Source: Pseudomonas mosselii (lineage in GTDB: Bacteria > Pseudomonadota > Gammaproteobacteria > Pseudomonadales > Pseudomonadaceae). Taken from it: a DNA stretch of 64,000 nucleotides. The notes below the pieces were generated by a model. The model was given only the letters and a program-made list of their open reading frames with translations. It did no database searches and was not told the origin of the DNA. Position numbers and translations under genes: made by a program. The DNA lies in the NCBI RefSeq assembly GCF_003205295.1, contig NZ_QJRP01000004.1, positions 124,001 to 188,000 on the forward strand, in the 5' to 3' direction. Each line of letters begins with the position of its first letter. The stretch's first letter is position 1. Shown here in pieces: positions 45,541-54,735 of this stretch.

Positions 45541-48533
45541 GGCAGCGTCGACAGCGGAACACGGTACAGGGCGTCACCCGGCTCGGCTTTGCCGAAGCGC
45601 ACCCAGTTGGCCATGTCGTTGTGGAAGGTTTCGTACAGGCGGATCTTCGAGTCCAGTTCGTCGATGAAATCTTCCTGCTCGGCCACCGACAGCGACAGCC
45701 ACAGGTCCTGGGTCATGCTCAGGGACTTGCTGCGGTACGGCAGGCCATCGAGGTACTCGCCGAGCACCCCGCCCTGGGCCAGGTTGGCACCCTTGCGCAG
45801 GGCGCCGGGGTCGCGGCTCATATAGGCACTGGCGCTGGCGATCTCGTTGAAGAAGTCGCCCGGCGAGCTGCGGGTCTTGCGCGCGGCATCGACGATCAGC
45901 TTGAGCGACTGCTGCAGGTCGTTGAGCTGCAGCTTGGTGAGCATCACGCACACCTGCAGGGTCGGCAGCGTCGGGTTGGTCAGGTCGCGGTCGGCGGTCC
46001 AGGCGCTGACCAGCTGCGGCGCCTGGCTGGCGCCATGGCGGCCAAGGAAGTCCATGTGCATGGCGTAACCGATGGCCTGGGACTTGGCCGACAGCCCCGA
46101 GGCCGAGGTCAGCAGCGGCACCGGCTGTGGTTGCTGGTTGCGCACCTGGTGCACCAGCTCGGCGAAGGTCGAGCCGATCTCGCGCACGCGCTCGCCGAAC
46201 GCGCCGACCTCGCCACCCGGCACGCCGACGTAAAGGTCGCCGATCTGCGGATTGCTGTCGGCGGTGAGCACGCGGTACTGGCTTTCGGCCGAGCCGTGGT
46301 TCTTCACCCCCGACGGGGTGCGCAGGTGCAGGGCGTAGATCTTGATCTGCTTGCTCAGCGCGGCCTGGCGCACTTCGGCCTCGTTCATCTGGGTGCTGCT
46401 GAACGGGTCGTTCTTGCGCAGTGCGCCGGCATCGCTGACCAGCAAGATGAGGCGCCCGCCGTAGCCGGACCAGTCCATGCCCTCGACCGCCTGCATCACC
46501 CCGGCGAAAGCGTCCTCGTTGAACGAATGGCTGGAAACGCTGGTGGCCCTGACCTGCGAGGCGGCCTTGAGGAAGCGCGCCGGATCGCGGCCCTCCTCCA
46601 GGCTGACCAGGGTCTTGCTCAGGTACTCGAGGCCCGGGGTGCGCTTGACGCTGTTGCGAAACCCCACCAGGCCGAAGCTGACGCTGTCCAGCTCGCCCCG
46701 GGCCGCCAGTTGCTGCTGCAGCTCGCTGACCACCTGGCGTACCCGGTCGATATAGGGCTGCATGGACACCGAGGTGTCCACCACCAGGACGATGCCGGTA
46801 CGGAAGCTGTTGTCACCGACCGCCGCCACGCCGGCCGCCTTGGGCGCGCTGTCGCGGGCACTGGCGCCGGGGTCGATCGAGGCGATGTTGAGCAGTTGCA
46901 CCGGCTGGCCGCCGGCGTCGAAGCTTTCGCGGTAGTCGAAGATCGGCATCAGGTAGAACTGGTTCTGCGGCACGGCGCTGGCCGCCGGCTCCAGGGCCAT
47001 CACCTGCGGCACCTGGTCGGGGTGGTTCTGCGCCTTGAGCAGGCTGTCGCGGGCCTGGGCGGTGTCGTCGAGCAGGTGCTGCACATCGTCCACCTGGCGC
47101 ATGAACATCACCGGCGAGCGGCCCGAGCGCTCGGTGAACTTGAGCACCAGGCTCTGTTTCCAGTCGCTGGTCTGCGCGGCCGGCAGCCAGCCATCGCGCT
47201 GGCCATCGCTGGCGGCGCCGACCTGGACCCAGGCCTGGCCGCCGACATCCTTGCGCTGGTAGACGTAGAGCACGGAGAAGGCCGGCAGTTTATCGCCCGT
47301 GGCATCGCCGGGCTCGGCCACCAGCTGGGCGTCGGGCTTGGTCAGCACACGCTGGAACAGGGTCTTCTTGCCGGGCATCAGCAATGGACGGCCATCGTCC
47401 GAAGCGGCAACAGGCGTGATCTTGGGTTCGGCGGGGGCCACGCTGGTGGCGGGCGTCTGCGCCACCGGCGTTTCAGGCGCGGGCGCGTCACTGCCGCCGA
47501 GCAGCCAGAAGAAAGCGCCCCCCAAACCCAGCGCCGCCGCGATCGCCACCGCCAGCACGGCCTTGGCCGGTTTGTTCGATCCGGACTTCACGACGGGCGC
47601 GGGCTTGGGTTCGGGCCGCCGGGCAGGCTCGCCCACGGGAAGGGCCTGCGGAATGTCGATGGACACCGGTTGCGGGATGGCTGGCGGCGGGAGCGGCAGC
47701 GGGCGGACCAATGTGCTGTCGTTGTCCTCGACCGGTACCTGCACCGTCAGGCGGTCCAGCGCGGCCAGCAACGCCGCCGCGTCGGCAAAGCGCTCGTTGG
47801 GATCCTTGGCCAGCAGGCCACGCAGGATGTCCTGGTAGCGGCCGTGCTCGATGGGCAGTTCCGGCAGCGGCTCGGTCAGGTGCGCCAGCGCCGTGGACAG
47901 CGCGTCGGTGCCGCTGTACGGCAGCTTGCCGACCAGGATCTCGTAGAGCACCACGCCCAGCGCATACAGGTCGGCGCGGCCGTCGATCTCCATGCCGCGC
48001 GCCTGTTCCGGGCTCATGTAGCTCGGCGTGCCGACGGCGAAGCCGGCCTGGGTGAACTGGGTGCGGTCATCCAGTGACTTGGCGATGCCGAAGTCCGACA
48101 GCACCGCGGTGCCGTCGGCGCGGAACAGGATGTTGGCCGGCTTGACGTCGCGGTGCACCAGGCCCTGGGCATGGGCATAACCCAGAGCCAGGGCGATCTG
48201 GCGCACGTAGGCCAGGCCCTGCTCGGGCGTCAGGCCATCGGCAATGCGCTCCTTGAGCGTGCCGCTGGGCAGGTACTCCATGGCCATGTAGTACAGCTCG
48301 CCGACATTGCCGATGTCGTGGATGGTGGCGATGTTCGGGTGCGCCAGCCGCGCCAGGGTGCGCCCTTCGCGCAGGAAGCGCTCGCAGAAGGTCGGGTCGG
48401 CGGCCAGGCTCGCCGCCATGATCTTCAGCGCCACCTTGCGCTCCAGGGAACGCTGGGTGGCGAGGTACACGCTGGCCATGGCGCCTTGGCCAAGCTCGCG
48501 ATCGATATCGAATCCGGGGATCTGCATGTCCAT
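45537..48533 (-). CDS. ppkA: T6SS Ser/Thr protein kinase PpkA
   Basis: 998 aa. An N-terminal Hanks-type kinase has GQGAMASVY, Lys37, HRDVKPAN (Asp129) and DFGIAKS (147-149), all catalytic. A Pro-rich linker and one membrane segment (about 325-348) follow. The periplasmic part has a vWA domain with the MIDAS motif DTSVSM (about residue 588). It phosphorylates Fha to switch on secretion after envelope signals pass through TagQRST. It is 7 bp downstream of pppA. Confidence 0.95.
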   Translation of the reverse strand: MDMQIPGFDIDRELGQGAMASVYLATQRSLERKVALKIMAASLAADPTFCERFLREGRTLARLAHPNIATIHDIGNVGELYYMAMEYLPSGTLKERIADGLTPEQGLAYVRQIALALGYAHAQGLVHRDVKPANILFRADGTAVLSDFGIAKSLDDRTQFTQAGFAVGTPSYMSPEQARGMEIDGRADLYALGVVLYEILVGKLPYSGTDALSTALAHLTEPLPELPIEHGRYQDILRGLLAKDPNERFADAAALLAALDRLTVQVPVEDNDSTLVRPLPLPPPAIPQPVSIDIPQALPVGEPARRPEPKPAPVVKSGSNKPAKAVLAVAIAAALGLGGAFFWLLGGSDAPAPETPVAQTPATSVAPAEPKITPVAASDDGRPLLMPGKKTLFQRVLTKPDAQLVAEPGDATGDKLPAFSVLYVYQRKDVGGQAWVQVGAASDGQRDGWLPAAQTSDWKQSLVLKFTERSGRSPVMFMRQVDDVQHLLDDTAQARDSLLKAQNHPDQVPQVMALEPAASAVPQNQFYLMPIFDYRESFDAGGQPVQLLNIASIDPGASARDSAPKAAGVAAVGDNSFRTGIVLVVDTSVSMQPYIDRVRQVVSELQQQLAARGELDSVSFGLVGFRNSVKRTPGLEYLSKTLVSLEEGRDPARFLKAASQVRATSVSSHSFNEDAFAGVMQAVEGMDWSGYGGRLILLVSDAGALRKNDPFSSTQMNEAEVRQAALSKQIKIYALHLRTPSGVKNHGSAESQYRVLTADSNPQIGDLYVGVPGGEVGAFGERVREIGSTFAELVHQVRNQQPQPVPLLTSASGLSAKSQAIGYAMHMDFLGRHGASQAPQLVSAWTADRDLTNPTLPTLQVCVMLTKLQLNDLQQSLKLIVDAARKTRSSPGDFFNEIASASAYMSRDPGALRKGANLAQGGVLGEYLDGLPYRSKSLSMTQDLWLSLSVAEQEDFIDELDSKIRLYETFHNDMANWVRFGKAEPGDALYRVPLSTLP

Positions 48534-48540
48534 GATGTCT

Positions 48541-49260
48541 TCAGTTCACCTTGACGACCACTGCGGTGATGTTGTCCGGCGCGCCCCGGGTCAGCCCCAG
48601 GTGCACCAGGCTGCGGACCACCTCGTAAGGGTCGGCGTGGCCGAGCACTTCGGCGATCTCATGGTCCTCGGCGGTCTTGTTCAGACCATCGCTGCACAAC
48701 AGGTAGGTGTCACCGGGCCGCACCTGCAGGGCCACGGCCTGCAGGTCGAGGTCATCCTCGACGCCGATGGCGCGGGTGACGATGTTGCCGCGCGGATGCA
48801 CCCGCGCCTCGGCCTCGTTGAGCAGGCCGCTGTCCTGCAGCTCCTGGACGTAGCTGTGGTCGTGGCTGAGGCGCTCGATGCGCCCGTCACGCAGGCGGTA
48901 CAGGCGACTGTCGCCGGCCCACAGGCCGATGGCCTGGTCGCCACGCGCCGCCAGCACCACCACGGTGCTGCCCATCATCGCCACGCCACGGCGCACGGTT
49001 TCCTCGCGCACGATGCCGTTGACCCAGGCCAGGCCGTCACGGACCTCGCCGCTGAAGTCGTCGAGCGAGTCGAGCATCGGCAGGCTGCGCAGGCTGTCCA
49101 TGGCCAGGCTGCTGACATAGTCGCCCGCCGCATGGCCGCCCATGCCGTCGGCCACTGCCCACAGGCCTGCCCAGGTCAACTCCAGGCAGGCGTCCTCATT
49201 GATCTTGCGCACCATGCCGACATGGCTGTAGCTGGCCGCTGTGTACTGCAGGTCGGTCAT
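48541..49260 (-). CDS. pppA: T6SS PP2C-type protein phosphatase PppA
   Basis: 239 aa. The PP2C metal-binding motif VADGMGGHAAGD (residues 36-47), LLCSDGLNK and the C-terminal PDNITAVVVKV are intact. It reverses PpkA phosphorylation of Fha and so limits firing of the system. It overlaps tagF by 4 bp. Confidence 0.95.
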   Translation of the reverse strand: MTDLQYTAASYSHVGMVRKINEDACLELTWAGLWAVADGMGGHAAGDYVSSLAMDSLRSLPMLDSLDDFSGEVRDGLAWVNGIVREETVRRGVAMMGSTVVVLAARGDQAIGLWAGDSRLYRLRDGRIERLSHDHSYVQELQDSGLLNEAEARVHPRGNIVTRAIGVEDDLDLQAVALQVRPGDTYLLCSDGLNKTAEDHEIAEVLGHADPYEVVRSLVHLGLTRGAPDNITAVVVKVN

Positions 49261-49913
49261 TCGCTACGCGCCTCGCTACCCAGTAGAAACCCGGCGAAAT
49301 CCTCGCTGCGGGGCAGACCCGCGCAGCGCATCAACCCCGGGGCGATACGTTCGGAACCCCTGCCCCACCACAGGCTCATGCCCTCACAGGCGCATTCAGC
49401 CAACGCCAGCGCACGCCCCTGCGGCGTGGTCGCATCCAACCGCTGCACCCCACCGACAGTCACACGCGGTCCCTGTAGGAGCGGCCTCGCGCCGCGAAAA
49501 GGCTGCAAAGCAGCCTCAAAACCCTCAAAGGCTGCCCCAGGCTCAAGCGTCGCCAGCAATGCCTCCTCGACCGCCTCGAACCATTCCTCGGCCCCGGCCA
49601 CCACAGGCGCCAACGGCTGTCCCGGCTCCAGCACCTGGGCCACGGTCAGCGGAAAATACCGCCCGACCCGGTCGATGCTCGGCATCAGCACGCCGATGAC
49701 CGCCTCGGGCCCGCACAGCCCCGGCGCCAGGGCGAATCGCCACAAGGGGCTGACCAGGTAGGCCTCGAGCCAACGCTCGCCCAGCGCCTGCTGGCTGGCC
49801 TGCATCCCCGCCGCCAGCCACTGGTCCCAGGGCTGGATGAAGCTGTTTGGAAGGCCGCGACTGACGAAGTCGCCACGGCTGGCCAGTTTTCCGTAGAAAC
49901 CCACGTCGTTCAC
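49257..49913 (-). CDS. tagF: T6SS posttranslational repressor TagF (ImpM family)
   Basis: 218 aa. FYGKLASRGDFVSRGLPNSFIQPWDQWLAAGM at the N-terminus is the ImpM/TagF_N signature. TagF represses type VI assembly by binding Fha independently of phosphorylation. About residues 130-147 are encoded by a REP-type element (49472-49519) read in frame as LQPFRGARPLLQGP, in the C-terminal half where the family is variable. It overlaps tssM and pppA by 4 bp each. Confidence 0.9.
   Translation of the reverse strand: MNDVGFYGKLASRGDFVSRGLPNSFIQPWDQWLAAGMQASQQALGERWLEAYLVSPLWRFALAPGLCGPEAVIGVLMPSIDRVGRYFPLTVAQVLEPGQPLAPVVAGAEEWFEAVEEALLATLEPGAAFEGFEAALQPFRGARPLLQGPRVTVGGVQRLDATTPQGRALALAECACEGMSLWWGRGSERIAPGLMRCAGLPRSEDFAGFLLGSEARSE
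49472..49519. repeat. REP-type element inside the tagF coding sequence
   Basis: CCTGTAGGAGCGGCCTCGCG followed by CCGCGAAAAGGCTGCAAAGCAGCCTC. It closely matches the intergenic REP at 31468-31513. It lies entirely within tagF and keeps the frame open. Confidence 0.85.
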
Positions 49914-52900
49914 AGGTGCTCCGGCAGGCTGAAACCGCTGAGCACTCGGCTGCGGAACGGGTTGAAGGCGCTGCTGGCGCGCAGCTCATAGGACACGCTG
50001 GCGCCATCTACGCGCAGGCGCAGGTTGAAGCGCTCCGGCGAGCTGCCGGCCACCAGGTCGGACTGGTCGAGCAGGCGGAACCAGGCCCAGGGGCCTTCCA
50101 CGGTCAGGCCGGAACGGCCGGTGGCCGAGGGCGGCGAGATCGACAGGCGCACCACGCCGATGCTGTTGGGATTCGGCCACTGCAACGCCACCGGCCGGCT
50201 TGGGCCGTGGTCGTAGCTGACCTGCTGGCCATCGAGGTCGAGCAGGAACTGGGTGATGGTCGCGTCCATCGCCACCGGCTTGAGCTCGAAGCGCACGCCC
50301 GGCTGCACGCCGTTGCTGTTGCGGAAGAACGCGTCACGGATGCTCGCCGCGCGCTGGAAGGTGTACAGCACATTGCTGTTGATCCCCAGCTTCTGCGCCG
50401 CGCCCGGCTGCCAGCTCCACGGCGTGCTCGAGGTGTTGACGTAGGGTTGCAGGTACTTGCGGAAGTAGTTATCCATCACCCCGCCGACGCCGAAGAACAG
50501 GCCGAAGTCCTCCAGAGTGGCGTCCCGCGCGCTGCCGGCCACCAGCGGGTAGCGGCCGCTGAGGGACTGGCGGTAGACGTTCACCACCTCGCTGGTCCAG
50601 GCGGCGTTGAGCTGGTTGCGCACGCCGCCCATGACGATGTTGTGTGTCGAGCCGAGCACCGAGCCCACCAGGTTCTGCACCACCTTGGGCTGGCGCGCGG
50701 CGCCCAGGGCGACACGCTGCGCGGCGGCCTGGGCCTGGTTCTTGGCCTCGCCCAGCAGCGCGTCGCCGCTGGCGCCGACCATGGCACTGACCTGCACGTA
50801 AAGGGCGTTGAGGTCGGTGAGCAGGCCGTCGATGGCCGCAGGCTGTCCTTCGCCGGTTTCCACCAGCGCGGCCAGTTCGGCGAAGTGCGCGGTCACCGGG
50901 TCCACCTCACGGGCAGCCGGGTTGTCGCTGGGCAGCGGCGCATCGCCGAGCAGGCCGCCGAGACGCTGGCGCAGCTGATCGACGCCGGCCTGCTCGGCCT
51001 TGGCCTGGACCTTGTCGAGGGTGGTCGGCTGCGCCAGGTTGGTCTCCTTGGCGACCGCCTGCAGCAGTTTCTTCATCGGCGAGGTCGGCCCGGACAGCAC
51101 CCGCAGCACATCGGCGGCCTGGCCGACGCTGGTGATCGGCACGAAGTCCAGGTCCGCCAGCAGCGCATCCCAATGGCGGATGTAGTCCTGGTAGTACAGC
51201 TGCAGCACATCGTCGGCCAGGCGCTTGGCATCGCCCGACTCGCTGGCCTCGCGGCCCAGCACCCAGCGCTCCTCGGCCAGGGTCTCGCTGTGGGCCAGGC
51301 TGGCGGCGAGGAACGCCTTGCGGTAGCCCTCGACGGTGAAGATGCCCGGCAGCGGCTCGCTCAGCGGCTTGCCGTTCTTGAAGCGGAACACCAGCGCGGC
51401 ATCGCGCCCGGCGGCGTCGCTGACCCGGAAGTCGCCGACCCCGGCCGGCAGTTTCTGGCGCTTGACCCGGTCGTAGACGCGCTGGGCCACCGGCAGTTGC
51501 TGCAGTTGGCGACGGGTGTCGTCGATCAGGCGCTGGTCGAGACGGGCATTGGGCGGGCGCTTGTCGAACAGCGCCGCCAGGTGCTGCTCCAGGGCCTGGC
51601 GCAGGTCCGGTGCCAGGTCGCGGGGCAGGCTGCGCTCCCAATCGAGGGTGACCCAGGCCTTGATGAACTCGGCGTCGTAGTGTTCGCCGTCGGCCAGCAT
51701 CAGGTAGGCTTTGAGCCCCTCGTAGAGGTAGTCGGACGGGCCGCCGGCGTACAACTGCTCTTCGATGCGGGTGACCAGGCGCGGGGCGAAGATGGCAATC
51801 AGCAGCTTGCGGTAGACGCTGTCCGACTCGCCTTCGAGCATGTCGCCCTGGTACAGCCCGAGGCCCTCGGCCCAGCCGGGCGGATCCTCGGCCAGACGGC
51901 GCACGCCGTTGAGCAACGGCAATACGTCGACCACGTTGCGCTGGGCCGGGCTCAGTTCCTGCACGCTCTTGCCCAGCGGCTTGAGACGGCCATCGACTTC
52001 AGCGATGTACTGCTGGTTGGCGCGGTAGCTCAGGGTCCACAAGGTGCCAACCACCAGCACCAGGGCCACGCTCAGGGCCAGGGCACCGCGGGCGATCCAC
52101 TTGCGCCGCTGCTCGACCTTGGGGTTGCTGCCGACCAGGCCACGCTCGGCGAAGGCCACGGCGCTGAACAGTTTCTCGATAAAGTAGCTGCGCCCGGTGC
52201 CGTTCTGCCGCGCCAGGTGGGCACGGTCCAGGCCCATGCTCTGGGCCATGCTGCCGATCAGGCGGTCGATGGGGCTGCCTTCCTGGGTGCCGCTGGTGAA
52301 GTACACGCCGCGCAGCAGGGCGCGCGCTTCGAAGGCGTTGGGCTTGAAGATGCCGTCGAGGAAGGTCTTGAGGTTGCCGCGCAAGGCGGCGAACTGCTGG
52401 ACGAAGCCGTAGACCAGGTCGCGCCGCGCCGGGTCGCGTTCCTGTTGCAGGCGCTCCACCAGACGCTGGTTGAGACGCTGCTCGAGCAGGGCGAACTCGC
52501 TGCCGAACTGGGCCAGCGGGCCGTCACCGTGCTGGCCGTCATCCAGGGGGAAGGTCATGCCCCACACCTGGGCACGCTCTTCCTTGCTCAGGTTGTCGAA
52601 GAACTCCATGAAGCCCGGCACCAGGTCGAGCTTGGTCAGCATCAGGTAGATCGGAAAACGCACGCCCAGCTGGCTGTACAACTCCTGGATGCGGGTGCGG
52701 ATCGCCGCCGCGTGGGCGGCGCGCTCGGCGTCGCTGCCCAGCAGCAGGTCGGACAGGCTGATGGCGATGAAGGCGCCGTCGATGGGCCGGCGTGAACGCT
52801 GGGTCTTGAGCAGGTCGAGGAAGCCCAGCCAGGCCGCCTTGTCCACCTGGGCATGGCTGTCCTGGGTGGTGTAGCGGCCGGCGGTGTCCAGCAGCACGGC

Positions 52901-53416
52901 CTGGTCGGTGAACCACCAGTCGCAGTTGCGCGTGCCACCCACGCCACGGATGGCGCCCTCGCCCAGCTGCGCCGCCAGCGGGAAGTGCAGGCCGGAGTTG
53001 ACCAGCGCGGTGGTCTTGCCCGAGCCGGGCGGACCGATGATCACGTACCACGGCAGCTCGTACAGGTTGCGCCGCTCATCACCGCCCAGGCGCGCCTTCT
53101 TCAGCAGCGTCAGGGCTTCATCCATGCGCTGGCGCAGGGTCGCCAGCTCTTCGGCGGTGGCAACGCCGGCAGGGTCCGGCGCGGTCTCTGCGGCCAGGCT
53201 CTGCATCACCTTGGCCGCCTGGCGTCGGGCCTGGACGATGCGCCACACGCGGTAGGCGATCCACACCGCGAACAGCAGGACGATCAGCACCAGGCGCGGC
53301 GCGACCGGCACCAGCGCATCGAGCAACGGGCCGAGGAACCAGATGATCAGGCTGAGGGCTAGCAGGCCCAGCACCGGGACCACCCAGCGAATGACAAAAC
53401 TGAAAAACGCCTTCAC
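49910..53416 (-). CDS. tssM: T6SS inner-membrane complex protein TssM (IcmF)
   Basis: 1168 aa. Two N-terminal membrane segments (about 10-30 and 40-57) precede a cytoplasmic NTPase-like domain with an intact Walker A GPPGSGKTT (128-136). A third membrane segment (about 445-465) and a large periplasmic domain that contacts TssJ and TssL follow. The length is normal. It overlaps tssL and tagF by 4 bp each. Confidence 0.97.
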   Translation of the reverse strand: MKAFFSFVIRWVVPVLGLLALSLIIWFLGPLLDALVPVAPRLVLIVLLFAVWIAYRVWRIVQARRQAAKVMQSLAAETAPDPAGVATAEELATLRQRMDEALTLLKKARLGGDERRNLYELPWYVIIGPPGSGKTTALVNSGLHFPLAAQLGEGAIRGVGGTRNCDWWFTDQAVLLDTAGRYTTQDSHAQVDKAAWLGFLDLLKTQRSRRPIDGAFIAISLSDLLLGSDAERAAHAAAIRTRIQELYSQLGVRFPIYLMLTKLDLVPGFMEFFDNLSKEERAQVWGMTFPLDDGQHGDGPLAQFGSEFALLEQRLNQRLVERLQQERDPARRDLVYGFVQQFAALRGNLKTFLDGIFKPNAFEARALLRGVYFTSGTQEGSPIDRLIGSMAQSMGLDRAHLARQNGTGRSYFIEKLFSAVAFAERGLVGSNPKVEQRRKWIARGALALSVALVLVVGTLWTLSYRANQQYIAEVDGRLKPLGKSVQELSPAQRNVVDVLPLLNGVRRLAEDPPGWAEGLGLYQGDMLEGESDSVYRKLLIAIFAPRLVTRIEEQLYAGGPSDYLYEGLKAYLMLADGEHYDAEFIKAWVTLDWERSLPRDLAPDLRQALEQHLAALFDKRPPNARLDQRLIDDTRRQLQQLPVAQRVYDRVKRQKLPAGVGDFRVSDAAGRDAALVFRFKNGKPLSEPLPGIFTVEGYRKAFLAASLAHSETLAEERWVLGREASESGDAKRLADDVLQLYYQDYIRHWDALLADLDFVPITSVGQAADVLRVLSGPTSPMKKLLQAVAKETNLAQPTTLDKVQAKAEQAGVDQLRQRLGGLLGDAPLPSDNPAAREVDPVTAHFAELAALVETGEGQPAAIDGLLTDLNALYVQVSAMVGASGDALLGEAKNQAQAAAQRVALGAARQPKVVQNLVGSVLGSTHNIVMGGVRNQLNAAWTSEVVNVYRQSLSGRYPLVAGSARDATLEDFGLFFGVGGVMDNYFRKYLQPYVNTSSTPWSWQPGAAQKLGINSNVLYTFQRAASIRDAFFRNSNGVQPGVRFELKPVAMDATITQFLLDLDGQQVSYDHGPSRPVALQWPNPNSIGVVRLSISPPSATGRSGLTVEGPWAWFRLLDQSDLVAGSSPERFNLRLRVDGASVSYELRASSAFNPFRSRVLSGFSLPEHL

Positions 53417-54729
53417 TCGACGCCCTCCGCCAGAACGGTGATTTCAACCCGGCGATTCTTCGCCCGGCCCTGCGCGCTGTCGTTCGACGCCAGCGGTTCG
53501 GTGTCGCTCAGGCCCTGGGCGCTGAAACGCCCGGGCTGGCCGGTACGGGCGGCGAGCAGGTTCTTCACCTCCTCGGCACGGGCCTGGGACAACGCCCAGT
53601 TGGATGGGAAGCGCAGCGTGGCGATGCGCTGGTTGTCGCTGTGGCCGGTGACTTTCACGTTGCCCTTGACCTTGGCGACGGCTTCGGCGATGCGCAGCAT
53701 GAGCGGTTCGAAGTCACCCTTGATGCTGGCGCTGGCCGAGGCGAACAGCTCGTCGCCGCGGATGGTCACTACCGAGCGGTCCACCGCGTCCTCCACGGCG
53801 ACCCGGCCGGCCTTGATGTCCTCGGCCAGGAAACCGGCCAGGCGCGGGCGCTCGACAGGCTTTGGCTGCACCACCGGGCGGTCCATGGCCTGCACCGGGA
53901 TCTCGCCCAGGGCATGGATGCCACGGAACACTGGCTCCGCGTCGGCGGCCAGCTTCAGGCGCAGGCCGAACAGCACCAGCAACAGCAACGCCAGGGCCAA
54001 CGCCAGGCCGACCCAGGGCGGCACGAACTGCGCCAGGCGGTCACGGGCCACGGTGACGCCGCGCCAGTGCGGCGACAGCTCGCGCTCGATATCGCCACGG
54101 GCGCTGCGGATGGTCGCGGCGGTGCGCTCGCGCAGGGCCTCGAGCTGGGCTCGGCCACCGTTCATCACCCGGTAGCGGCCTTCGAAACCGAGGCTGGTGC
54201 ACAGGTACAACAGCTCCAGCAGGTGCAGGCGTTCACGCGGACTCTGCAGGCAGTGCTCCATCAGCTGGAACACCTTCTCGCCGCCCCAGGCCTCGTTGTG
54301 CACGGTGATCAGCAGGCTCTGCTTGCCCCAGTCGCTGGCGCTGCCCCACGGCGTGCTGAGCACCGCTTCGTCGAGCGCGGTGCACAGGGCGTAGCGCGCC
54401 AGCAGCACCTCGTTGCGCGCGACCCCGGCGGCCTCGGCGCGCTCCTCGAACTGGCGCAGGTAGGCCAGCAGCTGCGCACGCAGGCTGGCCGGCGCCGGGT
54501 GGGCGATGGTGTTGCGCAGGCGGGTGAGCAACGCCAGCAGCGGGCCGGCCGCCTGTTCCAGCGGATTCAGGCCCGCCGCCTGGCCCGGCGCCAGCGGTTC
54601 GGCCGGCACGTTCAGAGGCGGTGGCGGCGCCGCCTGCGCAGGTCCCGGCGTGGCCGGCTGCGGGCCTCGGCCACCGGGGCGCGGCATGAACTGGGTGCGG
54701 TCATTGGCGAGCGGATCGTCCGATTGCAT
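53413..54729 (-). CDS. tssL: T6SS protein TssL with C-terminal OmpA-like domain
   Basis: 438 aa. A Pro-rich N-terminus precedes the DotU/IcmH cytoplasmic domain (about 50-225; LLARYALCTALDEAVLSTPWG). A single membrane segment lies at about 236-257, and a periplasmic OmpA-type peptidoglycan-binding domain follows (VTGHSDNQRIATLRFPSNWALSQARAEEV). This is the extended form that anchors the membrane complex to the wall by itself. It overlaps tssM by 4 bp; 6 bp after tssK. Confidence 0.96.
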   Translation of the reverse strand: MQSDDPLANDRTQFMPRPGGRGPQPATPGPAQAAPPPPLNVPAEPLAPGQAAGLNPLEQAAGPLLALLTRLRNTIAHPAPASLRAQLLAYLRQFEERAEAAGVARNEVLLARYALCTALDEAVLSTPWGSASDWGKQSLLITVHNEAWGGEKVFQLMEHCLQSPRERLHLLELLYLCTSLGFEGRYRVMNGGRAQLEALRERTAATIRSARGDIERELSPHWRGVTVARDRLAQFVPPWVGLALALALLLLVLFGLRLKLAADAEPVFRGIHALGEIPVQAMDRPVVQPKPVERPRLAGFLAEDIKAGRVAVEDAVDRSVVTIRGDELFASASASIKGDFEPLMLRIAEAVAKVKGNVKVTGHSDNQRIATLRFPSNWALSQARAEEVKNLLAARTGQPGRFSAQGLSDTEPLASNDSAQGRAKNRRVEITVLAEGVE

Positions 54730-54735
54730 CGCGGC

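Noticed and set aside
45621..48077. 818-aa plus-strand ORF opposite ppkA
   Set aside because: Shadow frame; the kinase and vWA motifs on the minus strand are complete.
49916..52795. 959-aa plus-strand ORF opposite tssM
   Set aside because: Composition of an antisense shadow; tssM is complete and coupled on both sides.
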